Both the position numbers and the translations under genes were made by a program. The notes below the pieces were generated by a model. It saw only the letters and a program-made list of their open reading frames with translations, did not search any database and was not told the origin of the DNA. This document shows, piece by piece, positions 47,178 to 56,513 of a stretch of 64,000 bases of DNA. The DNA is taken from NCBI GenBank assembly GCA_963719135.1, contig CAVRAZ010000003.1, forward strand, positions 124,001-188,000. Direction: 5' to 3'. The DNA is from CAVRAZ01 sp963719135 (GTDB lineage Bacteria; Pseudomonadota; Gammaproteobacteria; DSM-19610). Position 1 is the first letter of the stretch, and each line of letters starts with the position of its first letter.

Positions 47178-47530
47178 GGGAGTCTCACTGAGCTTGTACC
47201 CGGCGCCGCGAACGGTGTGCACCAGCGGCAGCTCGAAATCCCTGTCGATCTTGCCGCGCAGGCGGCTGATTTGCACGTCAATGACGTTGGTCTGCGGATC
47301 GAAGCGGAAATCCCACACCTGTTCCAGCAGCATCGTGCGCGTCACCACCTGGCCGGTGTGGCGCATGAGGTATTCCAGCAGGCGGAATTCTCTCGGCTGC
47401 AGCCGGATGGGCCTGCCGCTGCGCGTAACCGTCTGCCGCAGCGGGTCGACGATCAGATCCGCAACGCGCAGTTGCCGGTCGAGGTCGGTGACCGGGTTGC
47501 GCCGGACAGCGCCTCCAGCTGGCGGCTACG
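47175..47530 (-). pseudogene. Truncated OmpR-family regulator, second copy
   Basis: Only the DNA-binding half remains (RRNPVTDLDRQLRVADLIV ... LQPREFRLLEYLMRH ... YKLSETP), closely matching the regulator at 16.9 kb. Similarity ends near 47,530 at RQLEAL with a one-base slip just before it (47,508). The receiver domain with the phosphorylation site is gone, replaced by unrelated sequence that leads into the 519-aa gene. The stop codon is intact because IS630 inserted in the CTAG that contains it. Confidence 0.88.
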
Positions 47531-47811
47531 CAAGGGGCAGCCAGGCTGCCGATTGGCCTGACGCCCGGGATAGCTGCGTAAGTGGTACGGGCGAAGGTGA
47601 ATGCTTGGATAGTGAGTGCGGAAAGAGACATCATTTGGGGGTAATGGCAGGACGTAGGTTCCTTCGTTCCCCTTGGATGGTCCGTTGACGAGTGATGAAA
47701 AGGGCATTTATTTTTCCTAGCGCAGCCTTCGGCCGCAGCCAAGATTGAAAACCGCACGGTTCGATGATACTGATACAGGCGTATCGATTCTGGCGGTGAA
47801 GGGGGGTTGCG

Positions 47812-49371
47812 ATGCGCCTGTTTTGTAACAAACATAAGTCGAAGATAAACGGTGTTCTGTCGTGCTTTGACCGGATGCTGTTTCGCGGGTATCTTCCCCT
47901 GATGTCGGGTGCAGCCATGGCCCAGTTTCTGATGAGTGAGAAGGTGCGGTGTGACAACCTGAAGGCCTTCTTAACCGACAATGCGGAGCGAGTGAAGGAG
48001 CATGCTCAGGCGATGGCGGCCAGCGCTGGGCGTCCTTATACCTACCTGGCTTCGGCCGGGATGAAGATGGAGCGCCATGCCAGGGAACTGGCTGAGCGCG
48101 ATGAAATTAGCGAAGGCTTGGTGTGCATTTTTGCCAAGCTCGAGCCCTGTAAGAGTTTCTCGTTCAAGTACCACAAGACATACCCGTTCGTGAGTGCGGC
48201 CAAGCGCAAGTGCTTGCACATCTACTACTACTTCATGGACCGGAAGTTCGGCCTGGTCCATGTCCAGATCCAGACATGGTTCCCGTTGCGCATGCAGGTG
48301 TTCGTAAACGGCCACGATTGGCTGGCGAGGAAGCTTGATGCGGCCAAGATAAAGTACACGCAGTGCGACAACGTCTTTGTGCAGGTGGAGGATGTGCAGC
48401 GAGCACAAAGGCACTCCGATCGGATGCCTTCACTTGATTGGCCGTCGGTACTCAACCGCTATGCTCGCAGAGTGAATCCCTTGATGGGGTCATTGATCAC
48501 CGATATGCAGTACTACTGGGTGACGGCACAGTGTGAGTATTCCACTGATGTAATGTTCAACTCAGCCTCTAGCCTGAAGGAGCTTTATCCACGACTGATT
48601 AGCCATAGCAGCCTGTGCTTTGGCGCCAAGGAGGTGATGAGCTTCCTTGGAAAGAAGCTGGTCGGACAGTTTCGCGGAGAGCTGTTGAGTGATACTACCG
48701 ACCGATGCAAGCACCGCCTGCCCGGTGTTCGCATCAAGCATAGAGTGCAAATGAACTGTATCAAGATGTATGACAAGGCCGGTTCAGTGCTGCGGGTGGA
48801 GATGGTCATCAACGACCCCGAAGCATTCAAGGTGCGAAAACAGGTTAGACGCGCGGGAGAACAGGTGACGCTGTGGGTTCCGATGAGGAAGGGGGTGGCC
48901 AACTTGTTTCGTTATCGTGATGTGTCGATGGCCGCTAACCGTCGCTATCTCGATGCGCTGGCGGTCGTGGATGACCCAACGCCCGCTATCCGTGACCTGG
49001 ACAAGATCACCGAACGTAAACGCACTGCCAACGGCAAGTCGGTGCGTGCATTCAATCCGCTGGCACGCGAGGAGCGTCAAGTGTTCGAGGCCCTCTCAGC
49101 GGGTGAGCACCATATCCGCGGGTTCACCAACCGAGATATTCGACACAAGCTGACCGAACTCAACGCCCCCGGCGCCAGAACGCACACCCCTGAGCAACTA
49201 TCGGCCAAGGTCTCTCGGTTATTTCACCGTCTCCACCTCTATGGCCTCATTGCCAAGGTTCCCCGCTCGAGAAGGTGGCGACTATCCAGCAAAGGGCTGC
49301 GCGTACTGAGCAGTGCCATTCGGCTCAGAGAGCAGATCTTCCCTGACGTCTACGCCAGTGACTATGCATAG
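47812..49371 (+). CDS. 519-aa protein of unrecognised, possibly mobile, family
   Basis: Start ATG at 47812 with a purine-rich AAGGGGGG site upstream. Residues 1-250 contain FDRMLFRGYLPLM, FAKLEPCKSFSFKYHKTYPF, CLHIYYYFMDRKFGLVHVQI and FPLRMQVFVNGHDWLARKL; the C-terminus (residues ~440-510) looks like a winged helix (LFHRLHLYGLIAKVPRSRRW). Homologues of this type occur as repeated copies in unrelated bacteria and are usually left as hypothetical. It has replaced the receiver half of a regulator gene and is followed by an IS4 insertion. I could not identify terminal repeats. Function unknown; nucleic-acid binding is a guess. Confidence 0.6.
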   Translation: MRLFCNKHKSKINGVLSCFDRMLFRGYLPLMSGAAMAQFLMSEKVRCDNLKAFLTDNAERVKEHAQAMAASAGRPYTYLASAGMKMERHARELAERDEISEGLVCIFAKLEPCKSFSFKYHKTYPFVSAAKRKCLHIYYYFMDRKFGLVHVQIQTWFPLRMQVFVNGHDWLARKLDAAKIKYTQCDNVFVQVEDVQRAQRHSDRMPSLDWPSVLNRYARRVNPLMGSLITDMQYYWVTAQCEYSTDVMFNSASSLKELYPRLISHSSLCFGAKEVMSFLGKKLVGQFRGELLSDTTDRCKHRLPGVRIKHRVQMNCIKMYDKAGSVLRVEMVINDPEAFKVRKQVRRAGEQVTLWVPMRKGVANLFRYRDVSMAANRRYLDALAVVDDPTPAIRDLDKITERKRTANGKSVRAFNPLAREERQVFEALSAGEHHIRGFTNRDIRHKLTELNAPGARTHTPEQLSAKVSRLFHRLHLYGLIAKVPRSRRWRLSSKGLRVLSSAIRLREQIFPDVYASDYA

Positions 49372-49418
49372 TTTCGTTGGTAAAATTCCAAGAACATACA
49401 AGGAAAGAATTTATACAC

Positions 49419-50954
49419 GAATGGCACTAAGTTAAGCCCCAGGGATACGAGCGCGACGCGCCAATGCATTGAAAGCGAAGAAGAAGGTTGGCTCTGGATT
49501 GGTTAAGATGTTTGCTACCAGACATCCACCCCACCCACCCCGAGGCCAACCTTCATGGAACGCAACTTTAACCGTCGATCTGCCCAACAGCAACGCCACC
49601 TTGCCAAACAGGTTCAAACTGTCGATGCCAACCATTTTTTCAATCTGCTTACCCATCCGCAGATGCTGGGAATGGTTGAGGATCAACTGCCGGAGCACCG
49701 GGAACGCCAGTTCCCTCCGACGCTGACATTGGCGATGTTTTTGGGGCAGATCATGAGTGCGGATGGGTCCTGTCAGAACGCGGTGAACGAAGCGATCGTC
49801 GCGCGCCTGTTGGCCGGGATGAATCCCGGGAGCGTGAACACCAGCGGCTATTGCCAGGCACGCCAACGCTTGCCGCAGGAGATGGTCGGTACGCTGGCGC
49901 GACAAAGCGGCGCGTTGCTGGATGAGCAGACCCCCCAAGCGTGGCTGTGGCAAGGCCGACACGTGAAGCTGGTGGACGGTACGACGGTGTCGATGCCGGA
50001 CAGCGCGGCGAATCAGGCCCGCTTCCCTCAACATGGGCAGCAGGAACCGGGCATCGGTTTTCCGCTGGCGCGCTTGGTGGGTGTGATCGATTTGTCCAAT
50101 GGAGCGGTGCTGGATGCCGCCATCGGGCCGTACCAAGGCAAGGGCACGGGTGAACAGGGTTTGTTCCGAGGGCTCAGGGAGTGCTTTGTCGCAGGTGATG
50201 TTATGGTGGCGGATGGCTACTATTGCAGCTATTTCCTGATCGCCGACATGCTCAGGCGCACCGTGGATGTACTGTTTGAGCAACACGGCGCGCGGATCAC
50301 CGATTTTCGCACAGGCGAGCCGCTCGGCGCACGCGATCATCTGGTGTGGTGGTCCAAGCCCGCCAGGCCTGCCTGGATGCGTGTGGAGGAGTACCGCGGC
50401 TATCCGGATGAAATCAAGGTGCGCGAGGTGAAAATCGGCAAGAAGGTGTTGGTGAGCACGCTCCTCTCGCCGCGCAAAACGCCCAAAGCGGCGCTGGAGG
50501 AATTATATTGGCAACGCTGGAACGTAGAGCTGGACCTGAGAAACATCAAAACGACCCTCGGCATGGAAAGCGCTCAGCTGCAAAACCCCGCCGCTGTGCG
50601 AGAAAGAGTTCTGGGCCTACCTGCTGGCGTACAATCTGATTCGGTTGTCGATGGCGCAGGCCGCCTTGCAAGCCGAAGTATTGCCGCGTCAATTGAGCTT
50701 CAAGCATACGCTGCAGATTTGGGCGGCATGGAGTCAACGGCAGTTTCTCTGCGGAACCGGCGAAGACACGGCGACCTTGTTTGTGCTCATTGCTCAAATA
50801 CGGGTGGCCGATCGACCCGGCAGGGCCGAACCGCGGGCGGTCAAACGCAGGCCCAAGCCTTATCCGCGCATGGACAAACCTCGCCGGAAAGCACGGATGG
50901 AGATTGAAAGACGCGGACACGCCAAGAAGTTACGGGCTTAACTTAGTGCCATTC
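49419..50954 (+). mobile_element. IS4-family element with 10-bp target duplication
   Basis: Perfect 21-bp terminal inverted repeats (GAATGGCACTAAGTTAAGC... at 49,419-49,439 and its complement at 50,934-50,954), flanked by the direct repeat ATTTATACAC at 49,409-49,418 and 50,955-50,964. 1536 bp. The clean duplication shows a recent single insertion. Confidence 0.95.
49555..50941 (+). pseudogene. IS4-type transposase with one frameshift
   Basis: DDE transposase: HTH-like N-terminus, VKLVDGTTVSMPDS (first Asp), MVADGYYCSYF (second Asp), and YWQRWNVELDLRNIKTTLGM (YREK-like block with the catalytic Glu). The frame slips near 50,590; the other frame continues LCEKEFWAYLLAYNLIRLSM to a TAA at 50,939-50,941 within the right terminal repeat. 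If the slip is real the element is inactive; given the perfect ends a sequencing error is quite possible. Confidence 0.87.
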
Positions 50955-50963
50955 ATTTATACA

Positions 50964-51119
50964 CTATACACCCTTGGCCTTGGCGCCGGGTGCTTTCGCT
51001 TCCTCTTGCTGGGTTGTCTGGAACGGGTTGGGGACGACACCGGTTTTGATTGCGGTTACGCCGCCAACGGCAATGGCGGCCGAGGCAATCGTGGCTATTT
51101 GTAATGTGCTAAGTGCCAT
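50964..51119 (-). CDS. 51-aa hydrophobic small protein
   Basis: Begins ATG at 51119 after AACAGGAGACAGAC (AGGAG with good spacing). Residues 4-24 are hydrophobic (STLQIATIASAAIAVGGVTAI), followed by KTGVVPNPFQTTQQEEAKA and a Lys/Ala-rich end. It could be a small membrane peptide, a signal-anchored peptide or a bacteriocin-like precursor; I recognise no family. It lies 142 nt downstream of the hybrid kinase on the same strand, and its stop codon touches the IS4 target duplication. The ribosome-binding leader resembles that of the gene at 54,408. Confidence 0.6.
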   Translation of the reverse strand: MALSTLQIATIASAAIAVGGVTAIKTGVVPNPFQTTQQEEAKAPGAKAKGV

Positions 51120-51260
51120 GTCTGTCTCCTGTTGGAAATCGTGCTGTCGAAGGCAGATTCTACTGCAACTTCATTGATATGCCGTTAGATGCCCTGACTG
51201 TCGTAAAGTTTTACCCGCGCATCGGCAACTTCGGATGGAGGTCTTTGATTTAAGGCACGA

Positions 51261-53336
51261 CTACTTCAATATATCGCGCACTAAAATGAAAAACGCCGCG
51301 ATATCCACCGGCTTGGTCACGAGCGCGCGGATACCGGAACGGCGGGTTTGTTCTTCAGTCAGGCGCTCGGTGTAACCGGTGTAGAGAATCACCGGTAGTT
51401 CGGGGCGCCGTGCCAATAGCCGTTGCGCAAGCTCGATCCCGGTTATCTTCGGCATGGTCTGGTCGGTCACCACCAGATTGAAGCGCCGAGGATCTTCGGC
51501 GAACAGGGCCTCGGCTTCAACGCCGTTGCGCTTCACAGTCACGTCCAGTCCCCAACTTTCGAGCAGTTCACTCACGAATTCCGCGACCGCAGGCTCGTCG
51601 TCCACCACCAGCACGCAGCCATCGAGCCGACGTACTTCGGCGGTATTGTTGACCGGTTCCGTCGCTTCGACAATGCTTCCGCCCGCGGCACGCGACATCG
51701 GCCTGAACAACACACGAAAAACCGTGCCTGAACCTGGCGCAGCTTCGACGACGATGTGTCCGCCGTGCTCGTGCACGATGCCGTGCACGGTTGACAGCCC
51801 CATGCCGCTGCCCTTGCCGACGTCTTTGGTGGTGAAGAACGGTTCGAACATGCGCTCCATTACTTTGGGCGCGATACCGGGGCCGGTATCGCGCACAGCC
51901 ACCTCAATATAAGCGCCGCTTACCGGCTGATGACAGGAAGTACAGATACCGTCATGATGTGTGGTTTTCTTGAGCGCAATATGCAGTGCGCCAGTGCCCT
52001 GCATGGCATCACGTGCGTTGATGCACAAGTTCATCAGTATTTGTTCAAGTTGCACCGGGTCGAGCAGCACGGACGGGAGCGTGTCGTCGAGATCAGTGTC
52101 AAATTCGATGCTGCTGGGAAGCGTGGAGTGCATGAGTTTGACCGATTCTTTTATCAGTGGCGCTAGTTGCAGTGCGCGCGGTTCGCCGCGCTGGCCGCGC
52201 GAGAACGTGAGCATCTGCTGGATCAGGTCGCGCGCCTGGCGACCCGAGCGCAGCGCGCGGTCAAGATACTTGTCGAGCTTTTCATCGCCTTGTGCCGCGA
52301 CGCGCTCCTGCGCCATGGCGACGTAGCCCATGACGGCGGTAAGAATGTTGTTGAAATCGTGCGCCACGCCGCCGGTGAGATGTCCGATGGCTTCCATCTT
52401 CTGCGACTGGCGCAATTGTGCCTCAAGCCGGGCGCGCTCGACCTCAGCCCGCTTGCGCTCGGAGATATCGCGCATGATCAGCAGCAGGTGTGGCTCGTTG
52501 CCATAATGCACCGGCACGCCGTGGACTTCGGCATCGAATATCGCTCCGTCCTTACGATGTGCCTTGGCCTCGGACTTCAGGCTGTGACCGGCACTTGCGG
52601 CCTCGAAGAACGCCCAGCAGTGCAGGTGACTATCCGGGTGCACGAACTGGAATGACTCAGCCGCCAGCAGCTCCTCACGCGTATAGCCGTGCAGGCGGCA
52701 GAATGCTGGATTAGCTTCCGCGATGCGCCCGTCGGACCTGCACAGGGCCAGTCCATCGACCGAACCGTTGAAAATGGCGTGGTATTGTTCCTCCCTGGCG
52801 CGCAAGGCCGTTTCATTTCGCTGGCGTTCGATCTCGGCGGCGGCGCGCGCAGCAAAAATCCTAAGCATGGGTTCCACGTCCCGGGAGTTGTCGAGCGCCT
52901 GTTGGTGCAGAACACCGATCACTCCCAAGGGCCGGCCTTGGGAATCGTTGAGCGGGTGGGCGGCATAGGCCTCGACGCCTAGGTCCTTGAGCAGTTTGTT
53001 GCCCGGGTAGAGATCACTGACGCCGCACGGATGAAAACGGAACTGCTGGCCAATGACGTTCATACACGGCGTGTCGACGAGATCATATTCGAAATCATCA
53101 GCAACCTGCCCTTTGGCTACGACTGCTATGGTGCGCAGGCGCACAGGATTATCGGCAAGACGTAGTGCGATGAAAGCGTAATCTACATTTAGTGTCGTGG
53201 CAAGATATTGTACGAGCGCGCGAAGGATATCGGCTCCATTCGCCGACGATATTCCAATTGCTGTCTGGCGTAAAACTTCTTCAGTGGTGATCGGCATTGG
53301 GATCTTGGAATTCATGTGAGAAGAAACGTTTGGCAC
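51261..53336 (-). CDS. Hybrid sensor kinase GAF-PAS-HisKA-HATPase-REC
   Basis: 691 aa, no membrane helix, so a cytoplasmic sensor. GAF at residues ~20-170 (with DFEYDLVDTPC like the sigma-54 activator), PAS at ~185-290, HisKA with His326 in GGVAHDFNNILTAV, HATPase_c (NLCINARDAMQ; DTGPGIAPKV; GKGSGMGLSTVHGIV) and a C-terminal receiver (LVVDDEPAVAEFV, phospho-Asp in VVTDQTMP, near residue 621). Transcribed after the response regulator at 53.4-54.2 kb and probably its partner in a phosphorelay controlling the neighbouring divergent genes. Confidence 0.92.
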   Translation of the reverse strand: MPNVSSHMNSKIPMPITTEEVLRQTAIGISSANGADILRALVQYLATTLNVDYAFIALRLADNPVRLRTIAVVAKGQVADDFEYDLVDTPCMNVIGQQFRFHPCGVSDLYPGNKLLKDLGVEAYAAHPLNDSQGRPLGVIGVLHQQALDNSRDVEPMLRIFAARAAAEIERQRNETALRAREEQYHAIFNGSVDGLALCRSDGRIAEANPAFCRLHGYTREELLAAESFQFVHPDSHLHCWAFFEAASAGHSLKSEAKAHRKDGAIFDAEVHGVPVHYGNEPHLLLIMRDISERKRAEVERARLEAQLRQSQKMEAIGHLTGGVAHDFNNILTAVMGYVAMAQERVAAQGDEKLDKYLDRALRSGRQARDLIQQMLTFSRGQRGEPRALQLAPLIKESVKLMHSTLPSSIEFDTDLDDTLPSVLLDPVQLEQILMNLCINARDAMQGTGALHIALKKTTHHDGICTSCHQPVSGAYIEVAVRDTGPGIAPKVMERMFEPFFTTKDVGKGSGMGLSTVHGIVHEHGGHIVVEAAPGSGTVFRVLFRPMSRAAGGSIVEATEPVNNTAEVRRLDGCVLVVDDEPAVAEFVSELLESWGLDVTVKRNGVEAEALFAEDPRRFNLVVTDQTMPKITGIELAQRLLARRPELPVILYTGYTERLTEEQTRRSGIRALVTKPVDIAAFFILVRDILK

Positions 53337-53439
53337 GAATCATTTTCTGATGGTTAGTGTACACCCGCGCCAGGCCCTGCCAGGGCGCTGTTACAAACCT
53401 GAAACAATTGAAACAAAACACCACGGCTCCCGGCAATCC

Positions 53440-54164
53440 TCAGTCGGGGTTGGGAACTAACATGTAGCCCGCGCCGCGCACCGTTTTAAGGGTACCGAGT
53501 TTGTCCGGGTCGGCCTCGATTTTCTTGCGCAGGCGGGCGATGCGGATATCAATACTGCGGTCGAAGGGGTCCCAGTCGCGGTTGCGTGTCAGGTTCAGGA
53601 TCTGATCGCGTGTCAGTACCCGGTTAGGCCGCTCGGCGAATACGTTGAGCAGATCGAATTCCATGCTGGTGAGCAGGATTTCACGGTTGTCGGCGTCGAG
53701 CAGCTGGCGCGTATCGAGGTCGAGCGTGCAGCGCCCAAAGAGAACGCGCTGGCGTGATGATTCTTCCGCGGCCGCGGCTGGGGTCGCGTCCAAGCGCTGG
53801 TAGCGGCGCAGCACGGTCTTGATGCTGCGCGCAGCTCGCGCGGGTCGAATGGCTTGGTGAGGTAGTCGTCAGCGCCAACCTCGAGGCCGACCACCCGGTC
53901 CACCACCTCGTCGGCGGCGGTCACCATGATGATCGGCAGGTCAAAGCGCTCTCGTACGAAGCGCGCCACCGTAATCCCGTCTTCGCCCGGCAGGTTCACG
54001 TCCAGCAGTACCACGTCGGGGACCTGTTTCTCCAGCAGTTCGCGCATGGATTTGCCGCTGTCGGCCGCGATGGTCTCGAACCCGTGAGAATTGAGGTACT
54101 CAATCAGCATCTCGCGGATTTCAGCTTCGTCGTCAACAACCAGACCGCGTTGTTTGTTCTCCAT
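53440..54164 (-). CDS. OmpR-family response regulator with one frameshift
   Basis: The receiver half reads from the ATG at 54164 (GGGAG upstream): LVVDDEAEIREML, phospho-Asp in VVLLDVNLPGEDG, YLTKPFDPRELRA. The frame then slips near 53,828 and the winged-helix half continues in another frame (IKTVLRRYQRL ... LTSMEFDLLNVFAERPNRVL ... VRGAGYMLVP) to 53,440. Both halves are well conserved; a one-base error or a very recent mutation is likely. Lies 103 nt upstream of the hybrid kinase and divergent from the gene at 54,408, which it may control. Confidence 0.86.
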
Positions 54165-54407
54165 GTTTTCTCCCGGGTACGGCTTGGTCAACGCCCGGAA
54201 TTATAGCAACACGCCGTTACAAACCGACAACAAAACCCCCTTGAGCGAAATCATACCGATACAAGCCGGGACTAGAGTTTGGTTCGTGCAGAGGCGGTCC
54301 ATGCAGAGACGAAAGTCAGGACGCCGCGGCAGTTGAGGGTGGGTTCAGCTACTGACGATAGGACCGACCCGAATCTTAAACATCGATCTGAACAGGAGAC
54401 TAGTGTC

Positions 54408-54641
54408 ATGCAAACCAGCAAGGCCAACGTAGTAGTGGATTTGAAGCAGATAATCAGCCGCAAGCGCGGCGACGAGCTGGAAGGCGAGATCAGCGGAATC
54501 CGGGGCGTAATCCAGGCACGGGTGAGTTCGAGAGTGCGTCGTTTGGTGCTAGTGGACTATGACCCGGAGGTTGTCAACTCGCAGAATATTCTGGGTGCCG
54601 TCGCGCACCAGGGATTCGATGCACAGCTGATCGGAATGTAA
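54408..54641 (+). CDS. Small HMA-like protein lacking the metal-binding cysteines
   Basis: 77 aa with the beta-alpha-beta pattern of heavy-metal-associated domains (GDELEGEISGIRGVIQARVS; LVLVDYDPEVVNSQNILGAV; GFDAQLIGM), but no CxxC; the usual metal-loop position carries KRGDELE. It therefore probably does not bind Cu(I) in the standard way. Start at 54408, AGGAG ten bases upstream. First gene of the rightward cluster that continues with the diiron protein and methyltransferases. Confidence 0.7.
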   Translation: MQTSKANVVVDLKQIISRKRGDELEGEISGIRGVIQARVSSRVRRLVLVDYDPEVVNSQNILGAVAHQGFDAQLIGM

Positions 54642-54717
54642 ACATGCGGGCACGCGCTGTACAACAACCGTGGAGCGCTGCCCGCCCACTTAAATTAAGA
54701 CACGCAGGAGAAAATTC

Positions 54718-55653
54718 ATGCAAACCACACAATATCAGACAGACACCTCACGCTACGCCAAATGCATCGAGGTGTCCAAACGCATAAGCTGGGATATCGA
54801 CCGGGATGTTATTCGCGGGCGCGATTTCGATTTTTCCAAGAAGTTTCTGCCGGACGGAATCTCAAAGCTCGATCACCTGACATTCCTGAGCGATCGGGAA
54901 AAACGGCTGCTTAGCCAAATTCAGGGGCGTACCTACGCCAACATGTTCGGATTGGTAGAGCGTTTTATCAATGCCAAGGTCCTCGAAGTGAGCCGCGATT
55001 ATTGGCTCGGCGACCAGACCGCACTGGAGGCATTGGTGCGCTTCAGCGAAGAAGAACTCAAGCATCAGAAGTTATTCCGTCGCCTCGAGCGCATGATCGC
55101 GGAGCGTATGCCAGAAGGCTATCGCTTCCTGCCGCAGCCCGATGAGGTGGCCTCGATCCTCCTCGGTAAATCAACCTGGGCCGTGTTGGCGCTAACGTGC
55201 CACATCGAGCTGTTCACCCAGGCGCATTATCGACAGAGTATCGCACCAGATGTCGAGCTTTCGGAACTCTGGCAGGACGTTTTTCTATTTCACTGGAAGG
55301 AAGAATCACAGCACGCCATCATGGATGAGCTGGAGTGGGTGCGCGAAGACGCTAAATTATCGACCGCAGAGCGCGATAACGCCGTGAATGATCTCATCGC
55401 TCTGGTAGGGGCCGTCGATAGCATTCTTAATGTACAGTCAGAAGCGGATACAACTTATTTCGTAGCGAACTGTCCACGCGAATTCAGCACTGATGGAATT
55501 CAACAAATACAACGCACAATTTTAAGTGCCTATCGTTGGCAGTATATCATCTCAGGGGTAACAGATTCGCGATTCACCACTGTTCTAGGTAGTCTGATCT
55601 CTGAGGAACAAGGTCAGCGTATTTCTAACGCTTTGCAACCAATCCTTAACTGA
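54718..55653 (+). CDS. Ferritin-like diiron oxygenase-type protein
   Basis: 311 aa, mostly helical. Two ExxH motifs, Glu113-His116 in EEELKHQKLF and Glu196-His199 in KEESQHAIMDELEW, with Glu90 and Glu164 (TCHIELF) as plausible further ligands, make a ferritin-like diiron centre. Related proteins are N-oxygenases or hydroxylases of the AurF kind, or other diiron oxidases. Start ATG at 54718 after CAGGAG. Located 76 nt after the HMA-like gene and 28 nt before a methyltransferase gene. Reaction unknown. Confidence 0.75.
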   Translation: MQTTQYQTDTSRYAKCIEVSKRISWDIDRDVIRGRDFDFSKKFLPDGISKLDHLTFLSDREKRLLSQIQGRTYANMFGLVERFINAKVLEVSRDYWLGDQTALEALVRFSEEELKHQKLFRRLERMIAERMPEGYRFLPQPDEVASILLGKSTWAVLALTCHIELFTQAHYRQSIAPDVELSELWQDVFLFHWKEESQHAIMDELEWVREDAKLSTAERDNAVNDLIALVGAVDSILNVQSEADTTYFVANCPREFSTDGIQQIQRTILSAYRWQYIISGVTDSRFTTVLGSLISEEQGQRISNALQPILN

Positions 55654-55681
55654 GCATCAAGTCAGCGTAGGAGTCGCGTCA

Positions 55682-56494
55682 ATGGCAATATGCTCGCCAC
55701 ATAATTTAAGCATCGACAACCTGCGCGAACAGGTACAGGCAACGTATGACAGCGTTGCTCGTCAACCTACAGCAGAATTTCATTTTCACAGCGGCATCGG
55801 GTATGCAGAGATGTTAGTAAATTACAATGGTGAGGAATTGCGTGCATTACCTGAAGAAGCTACGGCACGCTTTTCTGGCGTGGTTAATTCTGTTTTGATA
55901 GGTGACAGCAATCCACAGTTAGGTTCAATTCGTGATGGACAAACCGTATTAGATCATGCCTGCGGTGCAGGCATGGATTTACTTCTTGCCGCGCGACGTG
56001 TTGGCCCAACTGGAAAAGTCATCGGTGTGGATATGACTCCAACTATGCGTGACTCTGCAGCCGCCGCAGTTGATCTAGCAGGATTTGTTGATCAAATCGA
56101 CATACGTGCAGGTTTGTTCGAAAACTTACCTGTCGATAGTTCCAGCATCGATGTCGTGTTATCAAATGGTGTCGTCAATCTCGCGCCAAATAAATTACAG
56201 GTGTTCAATGAGATTTTTCGTGTTCTCATACCCGGCAGTTATCTGTTTCTCGCCAACGTCGTAGTACAACAAGAAATGACGCATGACTAACGCTGTGGTC
56301 CTTCGTTTAGGGCCGCATACATTGCGGGTGCATTGGTAGAAGGTGAACTGGAAGAACTGGCTACACTCACTGGATTTGACGATGCCAGCGTTGTTAGATG
56401 TCTTAATTGTTTTTACGGCACTACGGCAGAAAAGAAGGTCGCAAAAAGACTTTTCATCCATTCCGTAAATTACTTAGCACGTAAACCAACGTAA
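55682..56494 (+). pseudogene. SAM-dependent methyltransferase (ArsM-like) with one in-frame stop
   Basis: SAM-binding motif VLDHACGAGMDLL at residues 89-101, VIGVDMT, and VLSNGVVNLAPNK. A TAA at 56,288-56,290 ends the first 202 codons, but the same frame continues without shift as RCGPSFRAAYIAGALVEGEL ... VVRCLNCFYGTTAEKKVAK ... and stops at 56,492, giving ~270 aa, the usual length of arsenite-methyltransferase-like proteins. So a single nonsense codon interrupts it. The 202-aa product would keep the SAM fold but lose the C-terminal domain with its two cysteines. AT-rich compared with the genome. Confidence 0.8.
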
Positions 56495-56513
56495 GATAAC
56501 TGAGGGAATTACA

